Shown piece by piece: positions 7,409 through 13,173 of a stretch of 13,173 nt of DNA. Origin of the DNA: Sphingobium sp. (GTDB taxonomy: Bacteria; Pseudomonadota; Alphaproteobacteria; Sphingomonadales; Sphingomonadaceae). Each line of letters begins with the position of its first letter. The first letter of the stretch is position 1. Made by a program: the position numbers and the translations under genes. The stretch covers positions 1 through 13,173 of the forward strand of contig JAGVJS010000164.1 in assembly GCA_020051025.1 (NCBI GenBank), written 5' to 3'. Under the pieces are notes generated by a model. The model was not told the origin of the DNA and ran no database searches. It saw nothing but the letters and a program-made list of their open reading frames with translations.

Positions 7409-8470
7409 ATGACTATATCAGCGGATGGCCGCTTCGCCTTCTACGCGAAGCGCTATGCCCGATCAAAAGCCAGCATCCGGTTGCGTGTGCTGGAGCCGAT
7501 GGCAGCGATGCGTGACGCGGGTATCGACATCAGGCGCTATCCCAGGATCAAGGGCCCGGCCGGCTATGATGGCATCATCATTTCCAAGGCCTTCGGTCGC
7601 GGCGCAGTGAAGGCTGTCAACGCAGCGCAGAAGGCCGGCTGCGGGCTGATCTTCGACATTTGCGACAATCGCTTCGCCAATAATCGGGTGAAGGGATCGA
7701 AGCGCCATGGGTTGCGAACCACTCAGTTGCTGTCGCAGGCCGATCTGGTAACCGTGCCGACCGAAACCATGGGCGAACTACTGTCCTGCTCTACGCCGGA
7801 GATCAGGGAACGCATCCGGGTGGTGCCGGACATGCTGGAGGATATTTCCAGCCTGTCCAACCTGCCCCTTTCGCTGCGGGAGCGATTTCGGTTGGCGCGC
7901 CTTCGCCGCTTCCTGTCAGATCATGATGGCGCACTGCATGTCGTGTGGTTCGGTAATAATATGGCCGGCATGGCCGGCGTAGGGCAATTGAACGAGGCGG
8001 TCGCCCAATTGCGGATTTTCGCCTGCCAGCATCCGGTCACCCTGACGATCATCAGCAACAAGCCCGCCGTCTATCGCGAAGCGGCGCCCGATTGGGGTCT
8101 GCCCAGTTTTTTCATGCCCTGGTCGCTGGTTAGTTTTCCGGTCGCGTTGCAAGAGCATCGCGTGGCTATCATCCCGGTATCCCGTAACGATTACACCGCC
8201 GGCAAGTCAATCAATCGCCCAGCGACTGCGATCATGGCCGGACTGGGCGTGATCGCGGATTCGATCGATTCCTATGAGGAACTGCGGCCCTTCATCGCTC
8301 TGGACGACTGGCAGGGCGGTCTTTCCCGCTATGCGTTCCGCTGGGACGCGGAGCAAAGCCGGCTTGCCGAAGCACGCGCGCATCTGGATCGCCATTATGG
8401 CCGACGGCGCGTGGCGGAGCGATGGGCGGAGGTTTTGAACGAATTGCGTCAGTCCCGGACGCAGGATTGA
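7409..8470 (+). CDS. Putative GT-B-fold glycosyltransferase, function unassigned
   Basis: I do not recognise a named family. The 353-residue product looks like a GT-B (GT4-like) glycosyltransferase. An N-terminal Rossmann-like half ends in GLIFDICDN (79-87) and ADLVTVPTETM (111-121). A linker RIRVVPDML (135-143) leads to a second Rossmann half beginning LHVVWFGNN (176-184), then VTLTIISN and HRVAIIPVSR. The segment GKSINRPATAIMAGLGVIA (265-283) resembles the sugar-nucleotide-binding region near the GT4 C-terminus, where an AG-G-V-A run is usual. No signal peptide or membrane segment is seen. The ATG at 7409 is preceded by GAGGT at 7395-7399; an in-frame TTG at 7352 lacks such support. Five TCA/CTA codons (4, 19, 124, 170, 267) contrast with none in secA. 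It might act on surface polysaccharide, but no other glycan gene is nearby. Confidence 0.75.
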   Translation: MTISADGRFAFYAKRYARSKASIRLRVLEPMAAMRDAGIDIRRYPRIKGPAGYDGIIISKAFGRGAVKAVNAAQKAGCGLIFDICDNRFANNRVKGSKRHGLRTTQLLSQADLVTVPTETMGELLSCSTPEIRERIRVVPDMLEDISSLSNLPLSLRERFRLARLRRFLSDHDGALHVVWFGNNMAGMAGVGQLNEAVAQLRIFACQHPVTLTIISNKPAVYREAAPDWGLPSFFMPWSLVSFPVALQEHRVAIIPVSRNDYTAGKSINRPATAIMAGLGVIADSIDSYEELRPFIALDDWQGGLSRYAFRWDAEQSRLAEARAHLDRHYGRRRVAERWAEVLNELRQSRTQD

Positions 8471-8474
8471 TCGT

Positions 8475-8498
8475 CCAGTGCAGCTTAAGCTGCATTGG
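8475..8498. promoter_or_regulatory. Palindrome at the start of the secA leader
   Basis: The core TGCAGCTTAAGCTGCA (8479-8494) is a perfect 16-bp palindrome. Adding flanks gives a 24-bp dyad with a single G-T mismatch. As RNA it would form a 10-bp stem (one G-U) with a UUAA loop, 4 nt after the stop codon of the upstream gene. There is no U-run on either strand, so it is not a typical intrinsic terminator. It lies 16 bp upstream of the predicted secA -35, a position also suited to a dimeric regulator. Confidence 0.6.
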
Positions 8499-8502
8499 AG
8501 AA

Positions 8503-8523
8503 CGAACGCTGAATTGACGTTCG
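8503..8523. promoter_or_regulatory. Second small dyad overlapping the secA -35 element
   Basis: CGAACG (8503-8508) and CGTTCG (8518-8523) are exact complements around a 9-nt spacer. The right arm overlaps the TTGACG hexamer at 8514-8519. It could be an operator half-site pair, but a 6-bp match of this kind can arise by chance in GC-rich DNA. Confidence 0.3.
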
Positions 8524-8542
8524 CCCGACCGATGCCTATTTG
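8514..8542 (+). promoter_or_regulatory. Candidate sigma70-type promoter of secA
   Basis: TTGACG (8514-8519, 5 of 6 consensus matches) is followed after exactly 17 nt by TATTTG (8537-8542). Transcription would begin near 8549, giving a leader of about 57 nt before the secA ATG. No SecM-like arrest gene precedes secA, so control by secretion stress, if present, must work differently from Escherichia coli. Confidence 0.5.
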
Positions 8543-8605
8543 CCGCTCAATTGTTTATTCGGCGTCGGTCCATACGCCTTTCGTCTTTTCGCTCAGGGAG
8601 AGCTC

Positions 8606-11341
8606 ATGTTCGGCGCACTCGCCAAGTCCATCTTCGGATCGTCCAACGAACGTTATGTGAAATCGTTGGGCAAGATCGTCGACCAGATCGCCTCCTTTGA
8701 AGGCACCGTGCAGGCGATGAACGACGAGGAACTGGTCGGCCAGACCGCCCGGTTCCGCGAACGGCTGGCCAATGGCGAGACGCTGGACGACCTCCTGCCC
8801 GAAGCCTTCGCGACGGTACGCGAAGCCGCCGTCCGCGTGCTGGGCATGCGCCATTTCGATGTGCAGATGGTGGGCGGTATCGTCCTGCATCGCGGCGAAA
8901 TCGCCGAAATGCGCACCGGTGAAGGCAAGACGCTGGTGGCGACGCTGGCGACCTACCTCAACGCGCTGGAAGGAAAGGGCGTCCACGTCGTCACCGTGAA
9001 CGACTATCTGGCCAGCCGCGACTGCGAATGGATGGGCCAGGTCTATCGCTTCCTGGGCCTGACCACCGGCGTCATCGTGCCGAACATCAGCGAGGATCAG
9101 CGGCGCGAAGCCTATGCCGCCGACATCACCTACGCGACGAACAACGAACTCGGCTTCGACTATCTGCGCGATAATATGAAGTATGATCGCGCGTCGATGG
9201 TCCAGCGCCCCTTCAACTACGCCATCGTCGATGAAGTCGACTCGATCCTGATCGACGAAGCGCGCACCCCGCTCATCATCTCCGGCCCGACCGACGACAA
9301 GTCGGAACTGTATGTCGCCGTCGATGCGATCGTGAAGCAGGTCACGGAAAGCGATTATGAGAAGGACGAAAAGCAGCGCACCGTCACGCTGACCGAGGAC
9401 GGCACCGAGAAGATCGAGCGCCTGCTGGAGGATGCCGGCCTGCTTCAGGGCGCCAATCTCTATGATTTCGAAAATACGGCCGTCGTCCATCACGTCAATC
9501 AGGCGTTGCGTGCGGTCGTGATGTTCCGCCGTGACATCGATTACATCGTGAAGGACGGCAAGGTCGTCATCATCGACGAGTTCACCGGCCGCATGATGGA
9601 CGGTCGCCGCTGGTCCGACGGCCTGCATCAGGCGGTGGAAGCCAAGGAAGGCGTCCAGATCGAGCCGGAAAACCAAACGCTCGCATCGATCACCTTCCAG
9701 AATTATTTCCGCATGTACCCCAAGCTGGGCGGCATGACCGGTACGGCCGCAACCGAAGCGGCCGAATTCTTCGAAATCTACAAGATGAACGTCGTCACCA
9801 TCCCGACCAACCGGGCGGTGCAGCGCATCGACGAAGAAGACAGTTTTTACAAGAATCTGGACGACAAGTTCCGCGGCATCGCCAAGACCATCAAGATCCA
9901 TGCGGAGCAGGGCCAGCCGGTTCTGGTCGGCACCGTGTCGATCGAAAAGTCGGAAATGCTGTCGGAATTCCTGACGCAGGAGGGCGTGCCCCACGCCGTT
10001 CTGAACGCGCGCTTCCACGACAGCGAAGCGCATATCGTCGCGCAGGCGGGCCGCAAGGGCGCGGTGACGATCGCGACCAACATGGCCGGTCGCGGCACCG
10101 ACATCAAGCTGGGCGGCAACCTGGAAATGCGGGTCGAGGACGAACTGCGCGACATGGCGGAAGGCCCGGAGCGCGACGCCGCTATCGCCCGCATCGAAGC
10201 CGAGATCGAAGTCGAAAAGCAGGAAGTGCTGGCCGCCGGCGGCCTGTTCGTACTGGCGACCGAGCGGCATGAAAGCCGCCGTATCGACAATCAGTTGCGC
10301 GGCCGTTCGGGCCGTCAGGGCGACCCCGGCCTGTCGCGCTTTTACCTTAGCCTTGACGATGACCTGATGCGCATCTTCGGGCCGGACACGATGTTCGCCA
10401 AGATGATCCGGTCGAACCTGGAAGATGGCGAAGCTCTGCCGCCGTCCAAATGGCTGAGCAAGGCGATCGAGACAGCCCAGCGCAAGGTTGAGGCGCGCAA
10501 CTACGATATCCGCAAGCAGGTCGTCGAATATGATGACGTGATGAACGACCAGCGCAAGGTCATCTATGAGCAGCGCAGCGACATCATGGACTCGGACACG
10601 GTCGATGACGTTGTGATCGACATGCGCCATGAGACGGTGAACGATCTGGTTGGCGCGTCCTGCCCGCCCGGCACCTATCCCGAACAGTGGGATATGGATC
10701 GGCTGAAAGCCCGCACCGCCGAAATCCTTGGTCTGGAGCCCGATTTCGACGCATGGCTGGCCGAGGATTCGGTCGATCCCGAAATGATCGAGGAGCGGCT
10801 GTCGGCACTGGCGGACGAAGCCGTCGCCGAGAAGGTGAAGGAGGTCGAGGCGTCCGACTGGCACATGATCGAAAAGTCGATCCTGCTTCAGAGCCTGGAC
10901 CATCATTGGAAGGAGCATCTGTCGACGCTCGACGCGCTGCGGCAGGTCGTGCATCTGCGCGCCTATGCACAGAAGACGCCCATCAACGAATATAAGCAGG
11001 AAGCCTTCGCCCTGTTCGAGAGGATGCTGGAAAATATCCGCGAGGATGTGACTGGTTCCATCGCGCGCGTCCAGTTCCGCATGGAACAGCCGCCGCTGGA
11101 AGATTATGGCCTGCCGGTGCTGCCAGACTTCATCACCACCCATATCGACCCCTTCTCGGGGGAAGATAACAGCGCGGATATTGACGCGGGCAGCTTCGGC
11201 GGCGTCACCACCACCATTCCGCGCGCGCCCGTCGGGAACGCGCCCGCCGGTGAGTTCGCCAATCTGGACATCAGCCGCAACGCGCCTTGCCCCTGCGGTT
11301 CGGGCCAGAAATACAAGCATTGCCACGGCGCATTGGCCTGA
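8606..11341 (+). CDS. secA: SecA, preprotein translocase ATPase
   Basis: SecA is the ATPase motor that pushes unfolded preproteins through the SecYEG channel at the inner membrane. The 911-residue product is full length. It shows the N-terminal [12 protein letters not shown] helix, Walker A MRTGEGKT with K108, the DEVD box at D209 (both at the E. coli numbering), [21 protein letters not shown] in the preprotein-binding region, [14 protein letters not shown], the [19 protein letters not shown] helicase motif, and [10 protein letters not shown] in the scaffold region. The C-terminal tail ends in a zinc-binding [14 protein letters not shown] (C895, C897, C906, H907), which binds SecB and lipid. 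The ATG at 8606 has AGGGAG at 8595-8600. A TTG-initiated extension from 8540 is not needed. Codon choice is strongly biased: no TTA, CTA or TCA codon in the whole gene, which fits high expression. Confidence 0.99.
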   Translation: MFGALAKSIFGSSNERYVKSLGKIVDQIASFEGTVQAMNDEELVGQTARFRERLANGETLDDLLPEAFATVREAAVRVLGMRHFDVQMVGGIVLHRGEIAEMRTGEGKTLVATLATYLNALEGKGVHVVTVNDYLASRDCEWMGQVYRFLGLTTGVIVPNISEDQRREAYAADITYATNNELGFDYLRDNMKYDRASMVQRPFNYAIVDEVDSILIDEARTPLIISGPTDDKSELYVAVDAIVKQVTESDYEKDEKQRTVTLTEDGTEKIERLLEDAGLLQGANLYDFENTAVVHHVNQALRAVVMFRRDIDYIVKDGKVVIIDEFTGRMMDGRRWSDGLHQAVEAKEGVQIEPENQTLASITFQNYFRMYPKLGGMTGTAATEAAEFFEIYKMNVVTIPTNRAVQRIDEEDSFYKNLDDKFRGIAKTIKIHAEQGQPVLVGTVSIEKSEMLSEFLTQEGVPHAVLNARFHDSEAHIVAQAGRKGAVTIATNMAGRGTDIKLGGNLEMRVEDELRDMAEGPERDAAIARIEAEIEVEKQEVLAAGGLFVLATERHESRRIDNQLRGRSGRQGDPGLSRFYLSLDDDLMRIFGPDTMFAKMIRSNLEDGEALPPSKWLSKAIETAQRKVEARNYDIRKQVVEYDDVMNDQRKVIYEQRSDIMDSDTVDDVVIDMRHETVNDLVGASCPPGTYPEQWDMDRLKARTAEILGLEPDFDAWLAEDSVDPEMIEERLSALADEAVAEKVKEVEASDWHMIEKSILLQSLDHHWKEHLSTLDALRQVVHLRAYAQKTPINEYKQEAFALFERMLENIREDVTGSIARVQFRMEQPPLEDYGLPVLPDFITTHIDPFSGEDNSADIDAGSFGGVTTTIPRAPVGNAPAGEFANLDISRNAPCPCGSGQKYKHCHGALA

Positions 11342-11352
11342 TTTCATAGTGG

Positions 11353-11386
11353 AGGGCCGGGCGATGCGTCCGGCCCTTTTTCTTTC
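11353..11386 (+). terminator. Intrinsic terminator of secA
   Basis: GGGCCGG (11354-11360) pairs with CCGGCCC (11370-11376), with an extra outer A-T and inner G-U/C-G pairs around a GATGC loop. A T-rich tract (TTTTTCTTTCT) follows directly. It starts 12 nt after the secA stop, a textbook Rho-independent terminator. Confidence 0.93.
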
Positions 11387-11447
11387 TACAGCGCGTTAAC
11401 CAACGCCCTTCATGTTTCCGCAACCTTCCCAATCGACTTTAGTCTAA

Positions 11448-11466
11448 TCCCGGGGGGCAACCGGGA
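11448..11466 (+). promoter_or_regulatory. Hairpin overlapping the PilZ gene's ribosome binding site
   Basis: TCCCGG (11448-11453) pairs exactly with CCGGGA (11461-11466) around a GGGGCAA loop. The right arm covers the first part of the G-rich ribosome binding stretch (11463-11473) just before the ATG at 11475. In RNA it could limit ribosome access, but the later part AGAGGG stays free. Function is inferred from position only. Confidence 0.35.
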
Positions 11467-11474
11467 GAGAGGGT

Positions 11475-11831
11475 ATGGATAGCATGACCTATCGCGCGCG
11501 CGCAGAACGCCGCCGCGAGAGTCGTTATGACGCCAAGGTGGATGCGACGCTCAACTGGGATGGGATCAGCCAGCCCGTCACCATCCGCAATATTTCCATG
11601 TATGGCGCGCTGCTGACCGGGACATGGCTGCCGGCGGTCGGCGAATGGGTGACATTGATCACCGCAGGGCTGGAAGTATGCGGCACGGTCATCTGGGACG
11701 GGCCGGATCGTTGCGGTCTGCTGTTCAGCCATCCGGTAAACCCGCTGGCGATCATTGCGGAAGCCGGCGTCCACAAGATGGACCTGCCGCCCGTCATTCT
11801 CCACGGCACCGGTCCCAGCAGCTACGCCTGA
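11475..11831 (+). CDS. Single-domain PilZ protein (likely c-di-GMP binding)
   Basis: PilZ domains bind the second messenger cyclic di-GMP and pass the signal to motility, exopolysaccharide or transcription machinery. This 118-residue protein is essentially one PilZ domain. It has the RxxxR loop (R13-R17 in RRRESR) and the (D/N)xSxxG motif as N39-I-S41-M-Y-G44, so both ligand-contact motifs are intact. Beta-strand segments VTIRNIS, WVTLITAG and VCGTVIWDG follow, then GLLFSHPVNP. There is no signal peptide, membrane segment or partner domain, so it probably acts by protein contact in the cytoplasm. The ATG at 11475 has GGGAG 7 nt upstream; the in-frame ATG at 11484 is also possible. It stands alone after the secA terminator and faces tRNA-Ser with only 21 bp between them. 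The output pathway is unknown. Confidence 0.9.
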   Translation: MDSMTYRARAERRRESRYDAKVDATLNWDGISQPVTIRNISMYGALLTGTWLPAVGEWVTLITAGLEVCGTVIWDGPDRCGLLFSHPVNPLAIIAEAGVHKMDLPPVILHGTGPSSYA

Positions 11832-11852
11832 ACACGCAGTTTCGGCAAAGGC

Positions 11853-11942
11853 TGGCGGAAGCGGTGGGATTCGAACCCACGGTGAGCGTAAACCCACGGC
11901 GGTTTTCAAGACCGCTGCCTTAAACCACTCGGCCACACTTCC
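11853..11942 (-). tRNA. tRNA-Ser(UGA), CCA end encoded
   Basis: On the minus strand the acceptor GGAAGTG pairs with CGCTTCC (one G-U), the discriminator base is G and CCA is encoded at 11853-11855. The anticodon stem GCGGT/ACCGC encloses loop CTTGAAA, giving anticodon UGA (plus-strand TCA at 11906-11908), which decodes UCA and probably other UCN serine codons. The T arm is GTGGG-TTCGAAT-CCCAC. The long variable arm between anticodon and T stems is the class II feature expected of tRNA-Ser. The 90-nt length fits. It is convergent with the PilZ gene and divergent from the transglycosylase gene. Confidence 0.97.
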
Positions 11943-11952
11943 GTTGCAGGGC

Positions 11953-11980
11953 TTCCTAGCGTGCCGGGCGATATTGCCAA
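11953..11980 (-). promoter_or_regulatory. Candidate promoter of tRNA-Ser
   Basis: Reading the minus strand, TTGGCA (11975-11980) and TAGGAA (11953-11958) are 16 nt apart. The start would fall near 11946, only a few bases ahead of the mature tRNA 5' end at 11942. The -10 is imperfect and the site was judged by eye. Confidence 0.35.
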
Positions 11981-12074
11981 GCGAAAATCGCGAGTGGCAC
12001 GGTTCATCGCCTTAAGCGACCGGCAATCGCAATAAAGGATTCACCTGTCGCCCCGGCTGTGCAACAACAAGGGG

Positions 12075-13124
12075 ATGAGGGATTCTTTGCGCTCGCCCGT
12101 CCTGTCCTTGTTGCTCGGCCTGACTGCCATTACCGGTGGCAGCGGTGCAGTGCCCCCTGCGCAGGCGCAGGATAGTGCGGATTTCCGCGCCTATCTGGAA
12201 AGCCTGCGGCCCAAGGCGCGGGCCATGGGCATTCGTGATACGACATTGGACGGTGTATTCCCCACGCTGACGATCAATCCGCGCGTCGTGCAACTGGACC
12301 AGAGCCAGCCGGGCGGCGGCGCCTATTCGCCCATTCCCAATTTTGAACCCTATCGCCGCCAGCATGTCGATGCCGCACGCATCAGCCGGGGACGGGTGGC
12401 CTATCAGGCCAATCGCGCACGGCTGGCGCGGATCGAGGCGGAAACCGGCGTGCCGGAGGAGATCATGGTCGCCATCTATGGCCATGAAACCAATTATGGC
12501 AGCTATACCGGCGATTTCGACCTGATCCGGTCGCTGGCCACGCTGGCGCATGAGGGCCGCCGCCGGACATTGTTCGAGCCGGAATTGCTGGCGACGCTCA
12601 AGATGCTGGACAATGGCGTGCCGCGCAGCCGCCTGGTCGGCAGCTGGGCCGGCGCGACCGGCTACCCGCAATTCCTGCCGTCCGTCTATCTGCGCCTCGC
12701 CAAGGATGGCGATGGCGACGGGAAGGCGGATATCTGGACCAGCGAAGCCGATGCACTCGCCTCCATCGCCAATTATTTCGTCCAGTCGGGATGGCGAAAG
12801 GGCCAGCCCTGGGGCGTGGCGGTAAGCGTACCGGCCAGTTTCAACCGTGCGTCTGTTGCCGCCAAGACGGAGCCAGCACGTTGTCCGCGCGTGTTCAACC
12901 GGCACAGCCGCTGGCTGACGATGGCGGAATGGCGCAAGCTCGGCCTCTTCCCCAATAGCGGCACCTGGCCGGCCGATGGCGTCATGGCGACGCTGCTGGA
13001 GCCCGACGGGCCGGGCAAGACCGCCTATCTGCTAACCAGCAATTATCGCGCGATCCTGGATTATAATTGTTCCAATTTCTATGCCTTGTCGGTGGGATTG
13101 CTGGCGGATGCTGTCAAACAATAA
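12075..13124 (+). CDS. Exported lytic murein transglycosylase, MltB family (GH103)
   Basis: MltB-type enzymes cut the MurNAc-GlcNAc bond of peptidoglycan in the periplasm, leaving a 1,6-anhydro end. The 349-residue protein begins with a signal peptide (hydrophobic VLSLLLGLTAITGG, likely cleavage after AQA near residue 31). Catalytic Glu is E138 in IYGHETNYGSYTG. The family motif GSWAGATGYPQFLPS spans 189-203. The segment KDGDGDGKADIW (210-221) matches the EF-hand-like calcium loop of E. coli Slt35/MltB. There is no lipobox Cys at the signal cleavage site, so this form seems soluble. The C-terminal region is shaped like a peptidoglycan-binding domain (LTMAEWRKLGLFP). Start is uncertain: AGGGG directly abuts the ATG at 12075, whereas a TTG at 12087 has GAGGG 5 nt upstream. 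The stop overlaps the next gene. Confidence 0.92.
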   Translation: MRDSLRSPVLSLLLGLTAITGGSGAVPPAQAQDSADFRAYLESLRPKARAMGIRDTTLDGVFPTLTINPRVVQLDQSQPGGGAYSPIPNFEPYRRQHVDAARISRGRVAYQANRARLARIEAETGVPEEIMVAIYGHETNYGSYTGDFDLIRSLATLAHEGRRRTLFEPELLATLKMLDNGVPRSRLVGSWAGATGYPQFLPSVYLRLAKDGDGDGKADIWTSEADALASIANYFVQSGWRKGQPWGVAVSVPASFNRASVAAKTEPARCPRVFNRHSRWLTMAEWRKLGLFPNSGTWPADGVMATLLEPDGPGKTAYLLTSNYRAILDYNCSNFYALSVGLLADAVKQ

Positions 13125-13173
13125 GGGGCTGTTCGTCACGGCTATGATGCTGGCGCTGGTCGGTGGCGGCGCG
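13108..13173 (+). CDS. Start of a probable exported protein, cut by window edge
   Basis: An ATG at 13108 lies inside the last codons of the transglycosylase gene (17-bp overlap, different frame) and stays open for 22 codons to the window end. The visible sequence MLSNNKGLFVTAMMLALVGG has a basic residue followed by a hydrophobic stretch, as in a signal peptide. In sphingomonads an MltB gene is often followed by an RlpA-like/SPOR-domain protein and a D-alanyl-D-alanine carboxypeptidase, so RlpA is a guess from memory of gene order, not from sequence. The ribosome binding site is weak (CTGGCGG), consistent with translational coupling. Confidence 0.5.
   Translation, partial: MLSNNKGLFVTAMMLALVGGGA

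Noticed and set aside
8478..8660. 60-codon frame spanning the secA leader, considered as a SecM-like leader peptide
   Set aside because: It starts with GTG inside the palindrome, has no ribosome binding site, no arrest-like motif, and runs into secA out of frame. The predicted promoter lies downstream of its start.
8555..11347. 930-codon open frame on the minus strand opposite secA
   Set aside because: It is in exact codon register with secA and exists because secA avoids TTA, CTA and TCA. No recognisable domain or ribosome binding site.
11396..11410. TTAACC upstream of the PilZ gene as a CtrA binding site
   Set aside because: Only one TTAA half-site is present; the second TTAA expected after 7 nt is CCTT.
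11624..11923. Plus-strand open frame ending in AVGFEPTVSVNPRRFSR
   Set aside because: The end is translation of the tRNA-Ser complement, and the start is out of frame inside the PilZ gene.
11439..11936. Minus-strand open frame beginning MAEWFKAAVLKTAVGL
   Set aside because: Its N-terminus is translated from tRNA-Ser, a common false gene call across such tRNAs, and the rest runs antisense to the PilZ gene.
12012..12905. 297-codon minus-strand open frame opposite the transglycosylase
   Set aside because: In-register shadow; the plus-strand frame has signal peptide, catalytic motif and calcium loop.
1..13173. CRISPR array, insertion sequence, prophage or defence island
   Set aside because: No regularly spaced repeats, transposase, terminal inverted repeats, integrase or phage-like gene found on either strand by reading.

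Overview
The window reads as chromosomal core sequence from a GC-rich alphaproteobacterium, most likely a sphingomonad (Sphingobium/Sphingomonas-like). This is inferred from the alphaproteobacterial forms of AddA and AddB, the addB-addA-trxA order, argJ close to secA, and an MltB-type transglycosylase followed by another exported protein. No database search was possible. Genes are densely packed: no stretch over 300 bases lacks a gene, and I see no insertion sequence, prophage, CRISPR array or toxin-antitoxin pair.

Layout. (1) 1-4591, plus strand: the 3' end of addB, then addA overlapping it by 20 bp (recombinational repair of double-strand breaks), then trxA with its own candidate promoter. 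(2) 4599-4627: a perfect stem-loop between convergent trxA and the opposing operon. (3) 4642-7278, minus strand: a tightly coupled operon, argJ (arginine biosynthesis) then an inositol-monophosphatase-family gene then a glutathione S-transferase. The first junction shares one base and the second is 10 bp. (4) 7409-8470, plus strand: a GT-B-like glycosyltransferase candidate divergent from argJ, with codon choice unlike its neighbours. (5) 8471-11386: a leader rich in dyad symmetry with a good sigma70-type promoter, secA (the Sec translocation ATPase) and a clear intrinsic terminator. (6) 11475-11831: a small single-domain PilZ protein, a likely c-di-GMP sensor. (7) 11853-11942, minus strand: tRNA-Ser(UGA) with an encoded CCA end. 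(8) 12075-13173, plus strand: an exported MltB-family lytic transglycosylase with a calcium-loop motif, overlapped at its 3' end by the start of a second probable exported protein cut by the window edge.

Most of this is ordinary housekeeping sequence. I do not see a clearly new biological system. The items most worth checking are the unassigned glycosyltransferase-like gene between argJ and secA, the structured secA leader, and the hairpin that covers part of the PilZ gene's ribosome binding site.
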